A stretch of 34,219 bases of DNA. Origin: Candidatus Aminicenantota bacterium. GTDB lineage: Bacteria > Acidobacteriota > Aminicenantia > Aminicenantales > Saccharicenantaceae. The notes beneath the pieces were generated by a model, which saw only the letters and a program-made list of their open reading frames with translations, was not told the origin of the DNA and made no database searches. Below, piece after piece: positions 1 to 8,028 of this stretch (positions are counted from its first letter, which is position 1; every line of letters begins with the position of its first letter). The translations under genes were made by a program, and so were the position numbers. The DNA lies in NCBI GenBank assembly GCA_017883305.1, contig JADGNU010000006.1, forward strand, positions 1 through 34,219, in the 5' to 3' direction.

Positions 1-2212
1 TCGTCCCCCGATAGAGCGCCTTGGTCAGGTTGACGATCGTGTAATCGAGGGCGCCGCCGCGGGCTGACGCAAAGATGAGATCGCCGTCCGTTTCGAGACC
101 GTCGACGGCGATCCGTCCGGCGTCATAGGTATAGCGGGGGCGGCGATAATCGCGGCCCATATCCTGGCGCAGGTCGTTCTTGACCCCGACGACGATCTCC
201 CGATCCCCGTCCTTGATCACCACTCCGGCCGCGCCGCGGGCCGGCTCGGCGGCGGCGACGGAGACCCGGCCGAGCCAGCTCTGGACGTCCTCCCCCGCGC
301 CGTGCGGGACGAGAACGGTGACGAACGCGCAGGTCTCGCCGAGCTCGAAGTGCTGGGCCCAGGACTGGTGGATGAGCCATTCGTCCTGGTAATGGCGCTT
401 CTCCGGCTCGACGCCCTCCATTCTTGGCTCCGCCGAAGGGAAGAGGACGAGCAGGTGCTTATCCTGGGGGAGAACGGCCGTCTGGATCTGGTCATAGCCC
501 GTGTCGTACCAGTGCTCGCCCTGTCCGAAGATCTTCCGGGTGTGCCAGAGGGCGCCCAATGTGAAATAGTCCTCGCGGAGAGCTTTGAAGATGTCGAAGA
601 CGACGTAGCACTCGGGGTCCTTGACGTAGACCACGACCCGGTCGGCCTGATAGCCCCAGCCGTCGTCGACGACGCGCGTCCGGCTGTAGTCAAAATCGTC
701 GAACGTCAGGAAGTCGACTTTCCGCGTTCGGACAGCCCGATAAGAGCCGGCATCGCGCATGAACTCGAGCAGCGATTGGCCGGGGACGGCGTCCCGGACG
801 CTGTAGCGGAACTCGCCCGGCTTCTGGCCCCAGAAGATCTTCTCCGGCCGGACGCAGAGACGGTTGTGGAAGTAGTCCTGACGGTAGGCGCCGTAAGGCC
901 CCGACGGCATGTAGTCGCGATAACCCCCGTCATGAAGCAAGACCGAGCCGCCCGACATCAGCAGAACGATGCTGTTCTCGTCGGCGTGGCCGTGGGTCAT
1001 CTTCTCCTCTTCGACGGGGATCGTGTCCCGGAGATAATCGCGGAAATTGAGTCCGCCGTCGCCTTCGTCACGGTAGTTCAGAAGGAGGTAGCTCGAGAGA
1101 GGGGACCAGCCGTTGCGGAAGACGATCTTCTTGCCTTGGACGTCCTCCATGACCTCCATGGACAGGCCCGTCGGCACGGCGGCCTTCACGGCGTCGGAGC
1201 CCCAGCGATACGCGTCGAGGAGCATGACGCCGAGTCCCGCGCTCGTCGGCTTGGCGAAGTCGACGAATTTGGCGGCGATCGTCTCGGCCGCCCATTTGAG
1301 ACCCGGGTCCCCGAGCGCGGCCGACGCGGCCTCGAAATAAACCAGGAAGTGCGTCCAGTTCGTGGTCCAGTGGGCGTCGCCGAGGTCGGGCACGATGCCG
1401 GCCGGGCAGATGAGGTTCAGGTAGTACTGGGCGTAATAGTACATCTCCGGCGTGGCGAAGAGCTCCTTGATCCTGTTCGAGGCGTCGGCATATCCGAGAA
1501 GAGAATAGAGCCAGACGCCGTTGTAGAGCGTCGCGTCCTCGATCTGCCAATTCCCCCAGCTGTCGTCGCCGAGGGCCCGTTTCTGCATCTCCCATTTCGG
1601 GGCGTCCGGATGACCGGGCAGGGCCTTGACGGCCCAGGCCAGCGACTCGGCCCGCAAGGCGGAGCGGTTCATCGGCCCCCATTCGGCCGTCCGAAGGAGA
1701 TAGCGCATGCTGCCGGAGATCAGGTCTGTGGCGACCCGGACATCGGCGGGGGAGAGGCGGCCGAGGCGGCGGAGCGTGTCGAAGGTCTTGATGTAGCGCA
1801 TGGCCGTGAAGAAATCCGACAGGGCCGGCACCCCGTCGGCGTAGTCGGACCGGAGCTTGACCGACGATTCGGGATAGGCGGACCGATAATCGCCGTAGGT
1901 CAGGAGGACATCCTTGGCCCGGGCGGCGTATTCCGGTCTCTTCTCCGTTTCGAAGAGATAGGCATAGATGACGGCCATTTCGAGAAGCCCGCCCGGGGCC
2001 CGATAGCCGAAGACGTTGAGCGGGTCGAAGGACTTTTTCCATTGGGCCAGGAGCTCGTCCTTGTGGGCGAAGGTCCAATCCGCGGCGGCCCGGGCATAAG
2101 CCAGATAGCGGCCGCGCGGCTCTGCCCGGAGCGCCGGGGCGAGGAGGAGGAGAAGGAGGCCCAAGGCGGTGAGGCTCTGCATCCGGGTCCTTCGCGCTGG
2201 GGTTTTTCTCAT
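1..2212 (-). CDS. Heparinase II/III-like polysaccharide lyase, exported (C-terminus cut by window edge)
   Basis: Reverse-strand translation gives one unbroken frame of 737 residues that runs off the left edge, so the C-terminus is missing. The start at 2212 is preceded by an AGAGGAG ribosome site, and residues 1-30 form a signal peptide (basic start, a run of leucines, then ALRA before the likely cut). The first half is helical and resembles the alpha/alpha toroid of alginate and heparin lyases. A beta-rich part follows, with the H407-G-H409-A-D411 segment and a following D-G-G-Y, as expected for the heparinase II/III catalytic/C-terminal domain (PF07940 type). Such enzymes cleave uronate-containing polysaccharides by beta-elimination in the periplasm or outside the cell. 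The substrate (alginate, heparin-like or other) cannot be read from the sequence. It is divergent from the barrel gene at 2297. The long plus-strand frame opposite it is a GC-driven shadow. Confidence 0.82.
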   Translation of the reverse strand, partial: MRKTPARRTRMQSLTALGLLLLLLAPALRAEPRGRYLAYARAAADWTFAHKDELLAQWKKSFDPLNVFGYRAPGGLLEMAVIYAYLFETEKRPEYAARAKDVLLTYGDYRSAYPESSVKLRSDYADGVPALSDFFTAMRYIKTFDTLRRLGRLSPADVRVATDLISGSMRYLLRTAEWGPMNRSALRAESLAWAVKALPGHPDAPKWEMQKRALGDDSWGNWQIEDATLYNGVWLYSLLGYADASNRIKELFATPEMYYYAQYYLNLICPAGIVPDLGDAHWTTNWTHFLVYFEAASAALGDPGLKWAAETIAAKFVDFAKPTSAGLGVMLLDAYRWGSDAVKAAVPTGLSMEVMEDVQGKKIVFRNGWSPLSSYLLLNYRDEGDGGLNFRDYLRDTIPVEEEKMTHGHADENSIVLLMSGGSVLLHDGGYRDYMPSGPYGAYRQDYFHNRLCVRPEKIFWGQKPGEFRYSVRDAVPGQSLLEFMRDAGSYRAVRTRKVDFLTFDDFDYSRTRVVDDGWGYQADRVVVYVKDPECYVVFDIFKALREDYFTLGALWHTRKIFGQGEHWYDTGYDQIQTAVLPQDKHLLVLFPSAEPRMEGVEPEKRHYQDEWLIHQSWAQHFELGETCAFVTVLVPHGAGEDVQSWLGRVSVAAAEPARGAAGVVIKDGDREIVVGVKNDLRQDMGRDYRRPRYTYDAGRIAVDGLETDGDLIFASARGGALDYTIVNLTKALYRGT

Positions 2213-2238
2213 GGCGGTTCTCCTCTCGGGTCGTGTTT

Positions 2239-2246
2239 TTTCTATC
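2239..2246 (-). promoter_or_regulatory. Possible extended -10 for the heparinase-like gene
   Basis: Read on the minus strand the site is TG-A-TAGAAA, an extended -10 about 27 bases upstream of the start codon. No convincing -35 is seen, so this is a weak call resting on the -10 alone. Confidence 0.3.
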
Positions 2247-2267
2247 ACACTTTCCGCCTCGAATCCA

Positions 2268-2276
2268 TGCTATAAT
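2268..2276 (+). promoter_or_regulatory. Extended -10 promoter of the barrel/M14 pair
   Basis: TGC-TATAAT is a perfect -10 with the TGn extension. No good -35 hexamer lies 16-18 bases upstream, which an extended -10 can tolerate. The ribosome site GAAGGAG follows at 2284-2290, so the 5' leader should be only about 14 bases. Confidence 0.65.
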
Positions 2277-2296
2277 CGCGCCCGAAGGAGAACGGG

Positions 2297-3529
2297 GTGA
2301 AACGAACGCTCTTTCCGTTCGCTCTCCTCGCCGGCTGTCTGTTTTTCCGCGGCGCCGCTGCGGCCCAGCTCGTCCTCGGCCAATACGAAGACGAAGCCCC
2401 GCTCGGGACCTGGAACATCTTTGGCTCCCCGCCCGCCCCGTCCATCGGCCTCGGAGGGGCCCAGTTCGCCCGGGCCTGGGACGGCTCCGTGTCCCTGGTC
2501 AACCCCGCGCTTCTGCCGTCCCTGCCGCGGCTCTCCGCCTTCGTGTCGGGGTCCTATGCGGCGGCTTCCCTGTCCAAGTACTCGCTCATCAACACCGGGG
2601 TCGTCGAATCGATCGGCAACCCGACGGTCGGCGTTTTCGGCGTCGACGGCGGCGGATTCGCGGCCCGACTCGGGCCCTGGGCCTTGGCCGTCGTCGCGGC
2701 CGCTCCCGAGAACTACGATCGTCCTGCGATCGCCGTCGGCGACGGGGGCTATCAGCTGACCTTCGACCAGACCGGGTACCTGCGCGTTTTTCATGCCGGG
2801 ATCGCCCGTCGTCTGCCGGCCGGATGGTCCCTGGGCCTGGGACTGAACTACGCGGCCGGCCGGCTCGATCGGACGACGGTCGAAAGGTCCGCCGGCGTCG
2901 TCAATGTCGTGACCATCACGGACGACAAGGCCGAAAAATTCCATAGTTTCTACTTGAACGCCGGCCTGGCCTGGGAGGCGACGGGTCGCCTGACGGCGGC
3001 CCTCGTCGTCCGCTCACCCTTCGTCAAGAAGGGGACTGGCCAGAGTCTTATTCGCTACGAAGCCTCGCCGGAGGGGACGGACATCCGGATCGCCGCCCAG
3101 GCCGTGAATTCCTATCACCAGCCGTGGGTCCTCGGGGCCGGGCTTTCGTACCGGTTATCGACGGCGTGGAGCTTGGCCGCCGACGCGGCCTACTACGGCT
3201 GGTCACGCTATCGTGTAGATTCCTTCGATGAGCCGCTGGCGAGGTCTTTCCGTGATGTCCTCAAAGCGGGCGCCGGGGTCGAGTATCTCGCTCCGGCCAG
3301 GATGTACGGCCGGTCGGCCCGGATCCCGTTTCGCTTTGGGTTTTTCGTCGACCCGCAGCCGATGAGTACGGTCCATTCGTCCTATTTGGCATTGACCTTC
3401 GGGACGGGCCTGGAGCTCAAGGCCCTGGCCTTCGATATTTCCGCCTATTTCGGCCGGGAGAAGGGCTCCGGAAATTCTCTCAGGGCCGGGAAGATCGTGC
3501 TGTCCGTCCGCTATATCATCCAGGAGTGA
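2297..3529 (+). CDS. Outer-membrane beta-barrel protein (FadL/OmpP1-like or PorV-like)
   Basis: A 410-residue protein starting at GTG with GAAGGAG six bases upstream. Residues 1-23 are a signal peptide ending in AAAAQ. The mature part alternates polar and apolar residues in many amphipathic strands with Gly/Tyr/Phe turns and ends in a strand (LSVRYIIQE). The opening segment, with GxxxxGLGGAQFARAWDGSVSLVNPALL, resembles the conserved N-terminus of FadL/OmpP1-type and PorV-like barrels, where a family of small residues precedes N-P-A. The likely role is an outer-membrane channel for hydrophobic solutes or an assembly/secretion accessory; neither can be chosen from sequence alone. The M14 peptidase gene begins 20 bases after its stop, so the two probably share the transcript from the extended -10 at 2268. 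Confidence 0.75.
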   Translation: MKRTLFPFALLAGCLFFRGAAAAQLVLGQYEDEAPLGTWNIFGSPPAPSIGLGGAQFARAWDGSVSLVNPALLPSLPRLSAFVSGSYAAASLSKYSLINTGVVESIGNPTVGVFGVDGGGFAARLGPWALAVVAAAPENYDRPAIAVGDGGYQLTFDQTGYLRVFHAGIARRLPAGWSLGLGLNYAAGRLDRTTVERSAGVVNVVTITDDKAEKFHSFYLNAGLAWEATGRLTAALVVRSPFVKKGTGQSLIRYEASPEGTDIRIAAQAVNSYHQPWVLGAGLSYRLSTAWSLAADAAYYGWSRYRVDSFDEPLARSFRDVLKAGAGVEYLAPARMYGRSARIPFRFGFFVDPQPMSTVHSSYLALTFGTGLELKALAFDISAYFGREKGSGNSLRAGKIVLSVRYIIQE

Positions 3530-3549
3530 TGTCGCTCTACGGAGGTGCC

Positions 3550-4866
3550 ATGCGCGCGACCAAGCTGACGGTTCTCGTACTGGCCGCAGCGGCCGTCATC
3601 GGCCTCGCCTGCCCCGGCTGGGCGTCCGATGACGGCCAGGTCGTGAGCATCGCCGCTAAAGATTTCGTCGCGGCCGGCCTCGGCCGCAAGGGATTCGATC
3701 TCCTCATGGAAAAGAACGGCCGGGTATTTTTCGTCGCATCCCCTGGGGAGATCGCGGCCCTGGCCGCACTTCGCGTCTCCACCGTCATCGAAACGGCTCG
3801 GTTCCTTCAACAGGCCGGCCAGGGTCTGAGTGCCGGCGGCGGCATCAACGGCGCTTTCCATAGCACGCTCGAGCTCGAGACCGACCTGAGGACCCTGGAG
3901 CGGGATCACCCCGGTCTGGCCAGCCTCCACGAGATCGGGGAGACGCTGGAGAAGAGAAAGATCTATGCCCTGAAGATCAGCGACAACGCGTCTTTGGACG
4001 AGCACGAGCCGGCCGTCCTCTTCGCCGGCTGCCACCACGCCCGGGAGTGGATCTCCGTCGAGGTGCCCTATCTCTTCGGGAAATACCTCCTCGAGAACTA
4101 TGACCTGAGCCAGGAGGTCCGGGCCCTGGTCGATGCGAGCGAGATCTGGATCGTCCCGATCGCGAACCCGGATGGTCTCGAATACAGCATCCACGTCTAT
4201 CGATACTGGCGGAAGAACAGGCGGGCCAACGCCGACGGCACGTACGGCGTCGACATCAACCGGAATTATGGCTATGCGTGGGGCTCTGATAACGTCGGGT
4301 CGAGCGGCCAGCCTGGATCTGACGTCTATCGCGGGACCGGGCCCTTCTCGGAACCTGAGACGGCCGCCATCCGGAATCTCTTCCTCGTTCACGATTTCCG
4401 GGCGATGATCTCCTTTCACAGCTTCGCCCAGGACATCCTTTTTCCCTGGGGGTACACGACCGATGCGGCCCCGACAGACGCCGAGCTCGGGGCCATCGCC
4501 GGGACCATGGCCGGGCTCATCGCCGGGGTCCACGGCAGTGTTTACAGCTATGGCGAGGGTTCGCGCCTGCTCTATCTGACCAACGGCGATACCGTCGACT
4601 GGACCTACAGCATCGCCGGGGCCCCCTCCTATACGATCGAGCTTCCGCCTGTCGATATCGACCACGGCGGGTTCTTCAACGACGAGGCCGCGATCGGGGC
4701 CATCTTCGAGGAGAACCTCCCGGCCATGCTCTACCTGACCCGGTATGCCGTCGACCACCCCTTGTCATTGCGGCCCCGGATCCTCCCCCTGAGGGAGCGC
4801 GCCGAACCCGCCCTCGTCCGCAAGCCCAAGCTTGCCGCCCGCCCGGCTTCCGCCCCGCACAGGTGA
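3550..4866 (+). CDS. Secreted M14 zinc carboxypeptidase
   Basis: A 438-residue exported metallocarboxypeptidase. The start at 3550 is chosen over an in-frame ATG at 3526 because GGAGGT at 3541-3546 is correctly spaced and a clean signal peptide follows (RATKLTVLVLAAAAVIGLACPGWAS). The M14 zinc site is intact: H163-A-R-E166 inside a HHAREWIS block, and H290 in ISFHSF. The catalytic glutamate is E364 in TIELPP. The region with DINRNYGYAW is the usual substrate-binding loop of carboxypeptidase A/T-like enzymes. A propeptide-like region of about 100 residues precedes the catalytic domain. It should remove C-terminal amino acids from peptides in the periplasm or outside the cell. The Cys at residue 21 lies in the signal region without a convincing lipobox, so I call it secreted rather than lipid-anchored. 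Confidence 0.88.
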   Translation: MRATKLTVLVLAAAAVIGLACPGWASDDGQVVSIAAKDFVAAGLGRKGFDLLMEKNGRVFFVASPGEIAALAALRVSTVIETARFLQQAGQGLSAGGGINGAFHSTLELETDLRTLERDHPGLASLHEIGETLEKRKIYALKISDNASLDEHEPAVLFAGCHHAREWISVEVPYLFGKYLLENYDLSQEVRALVDASEIWIVPIANPDGLEYSIHVYRYWRKNRRANADGTYGVDINRNYGYAWGSDNVGSSGQPGSDVYRGTGPFSEPETAAIRNLFLVHDFRAMISFHSFAQDILFPWGYTTDAAPTDAELGAIAGTMAGLIAGVHGSVYSYGEGSRLLYLTNGDTVDWTYSIAGAPSYTIELPPVDIDHGGFFNDEAAIGAIFEENLPAMLYLTRYAVDHPLSLRPRILPLRERAEPALVRKPKLAARPASAPHR

Positions 4867-4913
4867 ACTTCCCGCGATAGCCTGCCCGACGCCCGATCCC
4901 TTAGCCCGTCGTG

Positions 4914-4919
4914 TAGAAT
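4914..4919 (+). promoter_or_regulatory. Possible -10 of the HtrA-like gene
   Basis: TAGAAT preceded by GTG lies 28 bases upstream of the preferred start. No -35 is recognisable at 16-18 bases. The position relative to the gene matches the -10 sites of other genes in this window. Confidence 0.35.
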
Positions 4920-4947
4920 GGAGAGAGAAGGATCGAGGAGACAGGCT

Positions 4948-5991
4948 ATGGCTAAAACCAAACGCGCAACGGTCGCCTGGATGAGCACATCCGCCGGCGA
5001 GATGGCCGGACCGCATGGCCCGGCGGAGACCCCGACGGAGGAAACCCTCCGCGACTCCGAGCTTCTCGACGCCTACTCGCGGGCTGTCGTCGGCGTCGTC
5101 GAGCGGACCGGGCCGGCGGTCGTCAGCATCTCGATCGGCGCCGCAGACAGGGCCGAAGAATTCGAACCCATGGGGGCAGGGTCGGGCTTCGTCATCGCCC
5201 CCGACGGCTATATCCTGACGAACAGCCATGTCGTCCTGGACGCGCCGCGCATCGACGTCACGTTCATGAACGGGGACCGGCGCAAGGCCAGCCTCATCGG
5301 GCTCGACGAATCGACCGATCTGGCCGTCGTCTGCGTCAATACGTCAGGACTGCCGTACGCCGATCTCGGAAACTCGGCCGGGCTTCGCGTCGGACAGCTC
5401 GTCATCGCCGCCGGGAACCCCTACGGCTTCCAATCGACGGTTTCGACGGGCGTCGTCTCGGCCCTCGGGCGCTCGCTCCGGACCCGGCAGGGCAGGCTGA
5501 TCGAGAACGTCATCCAGCACACCGCCCCGCTCAACCCCGGCAACTCGGGCGGCCCGTTGCTCGATTCGCGCGGCCGGGTCATCGGCATCAACACGGCCAT
5601 CATCGCCATGGCCCAAGGCATCGGCTTTGCCATCCCGGCCGACACCGCCCGCTCGGTCGTCTCCCAGCTCATCACCAAGGGCAAGGTCACGCGGAGCTAT
5701 CTCGGGATCGTCGGGATGCGGCGCCCCCTGGACCGCCGTTTTATTCGCTTTTATCGGCTGGGAAAGGACCAAGCCGTCGAGATCGTTTCGCTGGCTGGGG
5801 ACGGCCCGGCGGCCGAGGCCGGCCTGCGCCGCGGGGACATCATCGTGGTTTTGGGCGGCACGGCGGTCGCCAGCGTCGACGAGATCTTCCATGTCCTCGC
5901 GGATTGGCCCGTCGCCAAGCCCATGGCGGTGGGCTTCCTCCGCGGCAAGGACCTCAAGGAGACGACGGTCACGCCGCGCGAAGCCTCCTAG
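4948..5991 (+). CDS. HtrA/DegP-like trypsin-fold serine protease with one PDZ domain, no signal peptide
   Basis: A 347-residue protein; the start at 4948 has AGGAG at 4936-4940. The upstream in-frame ATG at 4918 lacks a ribosome site. The S1C catalytic triad is complete: H94 in TNSHVV, D124 in STDLAV and S200 in GNSGGP. A single PDZ domain covers about residues 250-345, with the usual EAGLRRGDIIV segment. HtrA proteins degrade or hold misfolded proteins and assemble as trimers. Family members normally carry a signal peptide or a membrane anchor. Here the first 40 residues are polar (MAKTKRATVAWMSTS) and no hydrophobic segment is present, so the protein as read would be cytoplasmic. The position between exported peptidase genes gives no further hint. 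Confidence 0.87.
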   Translation: MAKTKRATVAWMSTSAGEMAGPHGPAETPTEETLRDSELLDAYSRAVVGVVERTGPAVVSISIGAADRAEEFEPMGAGSGFVIAPDGYILTNSHVVLDAPRIDVTFMNGDRRKASLIGLDESTDLAVVCVNTSGLPYADLGNSAGLRVGQLVIAAGNPYGFQSTVSTGVVSALGRSLRTRQGRLIENVIQHTAPLNPGNSGGPLLDSRGRVIGINTAIIAMAQGIGFAIPADTARSVVSQLITKGKVTRSYLGIVGMRRPLDRRFIRFYRLGKDQAVEIVSLAGDGPAAEAGLRRGDIIVVLGGTAVASVDEIFHVLADWPVAKPMAVGFLRGKDLKETTVTPREAS

Positions 5992-5995
5992 ACAG

Positions 5996-6025
5996 TTGCG
6001 GCGCGGTCCGCCGCTGTGAGACAAT
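5996..6025 (+). promoter_or_regulatory. Promoter of the DUF362 gene
   Basis: TTGCGG and GACAAT are separated by 18 bases, placing the -35 just after the HtrA stop codon. The -10 is followed 18 bases later by the purine-rich ribosome site, giving a short leader. Confidence 0.5.
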
Positions 6026-6056
6026 GGCCGCGAACGACCCGCAAGGAGGAGGCCTC

Positions 6057-6992
6057 ATGAGCCGGACGATCGGACGACGCGACTTCATCAAAACGAGCGC
6101 CGGAGCCGGGCTGACCCTGGCGATGGGCAAGGCCCTGGCGGCCGCTTCGACAGGCGCGGCCAAAGCCAAGGCGCCGACGGTCGGCGTCGGCATCGGCGAG
6201 GACTACGGGCAGGCCGCGGTCAGGGCCGTAGCTCTTGCGGGCGGCATCAAGCGGTTCGTGCCGAAAGGCGCCAAGGTCGCTCTTCTCCCGAACGTCCAGA
6301 GCCGTCATCCCGGCGCGTATACCAATCCCGAGGTCCTGCGGGCCGTCATTCGGCTCTGCAAGAAGGCCGGGGCCTCGGAGATCAACTGCCTGAGCTGGCA
6401 GACGGCCAAGCAATGGGACGATACGGGGCTCAAGGCGATCCTCGATGCCGAGGGCGCCGGGCTCAAGCTCTTCGAGAAGGACGAGTCTCTCTTCAAGCCC
6501 GTCCCTGTGCCCAACGGCGTCGTCCTCAAGGAGGCGCGCGTCCTGGCCGCTCTCTTCGACCATGATGTTCTCATCAACATGCCGATCACCAAGGACCACG
6601 CGGGCAACAAGTTCACGGGAGCGATGAAGAACCTCATGGGCCTGAACTCGCCGGAGAGCAACCGGACCTTCCACCGGCCGAACTGGAAGACGGACCCGGA
6701 CGACGTCGCCCACCTCGATCAGTCGATCGTCGATCTGAACAAGGCGGTCAGACCGGCGCTCAACGTCGTCGACGCCACGGAATTCATCGTCAGCAACGGC
6801 CCCTTCGGGCCGGGCCAACTCTTCAGGCCCCAACGGGTGGTGGCGGGCACGGACCGCGTCGCCATCGACGCCCACTGCGCCTCGCTCTGGGGCCTCAAAC
6901 CCAGTGACATCGTCCAGATCAAGCGGGGCGGCGAACAGGGGCTGGGCGAGATCAATCCGGAGAAGATCGTCCTCAAGGAAGAAAATATCTAG
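6057..6992 (+). CDS. Tat-exported DUF362-family protein
   Basis: A 311-residue protein starting at ATG 6057, behind a strong AAGGAGGAGG ribosome site at 6043-6052. The N-terminus IGRRDFIKTSAGAGLTLAMG is a textbook twin-arginine (Tat) signal, so the protein is likely exported folded, perhaps with a cofactor. The rest matches the DUF362 domain, whose molecular role is not established; many members carry a C-terminal ferredoxin domain. This copy has only two cysteines (in NCLSW and AHCAS), so it lacks a 4Fe-4S motif. The Tat signal therefore needs another explanation, such as a metal cofactor or fast folding. The DUF6599 gene begins 33 bases downstream on the same strand, and the two probably form one unit. 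Confidence 0.82.
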   Translation: MSRTIGRRDFIKTSAGAGLTLAMGKALAAASTGAAKAKAPTVGVGIGEDYGQAAVRAVALAGGIKRFVPKGAKVALLPNVQSRHPGAYTNPEVLRAVIRLCKKAGASEINCLSWQTAKQWDDTGLKAILDAEGAGLKLFEKDESLFKPVPVPNGVVLKEARVLAALFDHDVLINMPITKDHAGNKFTGAMKNLMGLNSPESNRTFHRPNWKTDPDDVAHLDQSIVDLNKAVRPALNVVDATEFIVSNGPFGPGQLFRPQRVVAGTDRVAIDAHCASLWGLKPSDIVQIKRGGEQGLGEINPEKIVLKEENI

Positions 6993-7025
6993 ACGGCTCC
7001 GGACGCGGAGCGTGGACGTGGTCTA

Positions 7026-7937
7026 ATGGCAGATGTCCGGCGCTGGCCTGCCGCATGGGCCCTGGCGGGCTTTCTCCTGGCGGGCGCCTGGGCAGCCCCG
7101 ATTTGTCTCAGCCAGGGCACCCTTGGCGCCCTGCTCCCTGAGACCGGCGCGGCGCCGGGATGGTCGAGGGACGGCACATCTCAAGAATATGTCGGAGAGG
7201 ACCTTTACACCTATATCGACGGCGGGGCCGAGATCTATCAGGAATACGGCTTCCGCCGGGTCGTCCTGCAGGATTACAGGAATGCCGCGGGTAAGTCCGT
7301 TTCGCTGGAGATCTTCGAGATGGAGACGCCTGCGGCCGCCTACGGCATCTACACCTTCAAGAGGTCCGGAAAAGGGAAGAGCGTGCCTCTCGGCTCCGGC
7401 GCCGATCTCGAGGACTACTACCTAAATTTCTGGAAGGGCCGGTTCGTGGTCACGCTGACCGGGTTCGATGAGACCGCTGCGACGATCGACGGGATTCTGG
7501 CCGTCGGCGGCGCGGTCGACGCGAAGATCGCCGACAAATCGGATCTTCCGGCGCTTGTCGAGGCCTTGCCCGAGGCAGGACTCAAGCCGGGCAGCGTCAA
7601 GTACTTTAAGGGGCTCCTTGGACTCAACAACGTCTATTCCTTCTATACGGCGCGAGGCTTCAATTTCCTGGAGGCCGTCAAGGGGGACTATGAGGGCGGA
7701 GCGATGCTGATCGTCATGGATTATGGCACGGCCGCGGCCCGCGACAAGGCCTGGACCGAACTCAGGGCCTATCTCGAAAAATCGGATCGGTTCACACGGC
7801 CCGTGACAGGAGAGAAGGTCCCGCTTTTCCGGGACACCAAGGACCTCTATCTGGCCTTCGCGCAGGCGGGACCCCGCCTCCGCGTCGGCATCAGCCCCGA
7901 CCCATCTGCCTCTACCGCCATCGTCGGGCAGCGCTGA
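7026..7937 (+). CDS. Exported DUF6599-family protein
   Basis: A 303-residue protein with a signal peptide at residues 1-30 (WALAGFLLAGAWAA then an Ala/Ser region). The mature part carries the segment DLYTYIDGGAEIYQEYGF typical of DUF6599 proteins, which are found next to redox and DUF362 genes in environmental bacteria. The function is unknown. The chosen ATG at 7026 has no good ribosome site: the nearest GGAG is 15 bases away, and a TCTAAT at 7022-7027 overlaps the start. The true start might therefore be slightly different, or expression may depend on the upstream DUF362 gene. No catalytic motif is evident. It is the last gene before a convergent gene on the minus strand. Confidence 0.75.
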   Translation: MADVRRWPAAWALAGFLLAGAWAAPICLSQGTLGALLPETGAAPGWSRDGTSQEYVGEDLYTYIDGGAEIYQEYGFRRVVLQDYRNAAGKSVSLEIFEMETPAAAYGIYTFKRSGKGKSVPLGSGADLEDYYLNFWKGRFVVTLTGFDETAATIDGILAVGGAVDAKIADKSDLPALVEALPEAGLKPGSVKYFKGLLGLNNVYSFYTARGFNFLEAVKGDYEGGAMLIVMDYGTAAARDKAWTELRAYLEKSDRFTRPVTGEKVPLFRDTKDLYLAFAQAGPRLRVGISPDPSASTAIVGQR

Positions 7938-7967
7938 CCCGCCGGCCGATCCCTTCGTCGTCAGCCA

Positions 7968-7984
7968 GCCCCGCCTTGCGGGGC
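7968..7984. terminator. Perfect 7-bp GC hairpin between convergent genes
   Basis: GCCCCGC, a CTT loop and GCGGGGC form a perfect inverted repeat 31 bases after the DUF6599 stop and 45 bases before the end of the opposing gene. There is no T-run on either side, so it could be a Rho-independent-like pause or just a transcript-end hairpin. Confidence 0.4.
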
Positions 7985-8028
7985 AGTCCCGTTTGGAGCG
8001 GCGCAGTCCTGCTAGGCGTTCTGCGGCC

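Noticed and set aside
302-2275. 657-codon plus-strand open frame opposite the heparinase-like gene
   Set aside because: The minus-strand translation gives a clear signal peptide and lyase motifs. The plus frame is an Asp/Glu/Arg/Val-rich shadow typical of high-GC DNA.
3526-3549. Earlier ATG for the M14 carboxypeptidase
   Set aside because: No ribosome site, whereas the ATG at 3550 follows GGAGGT and starts a clean signal peptide.
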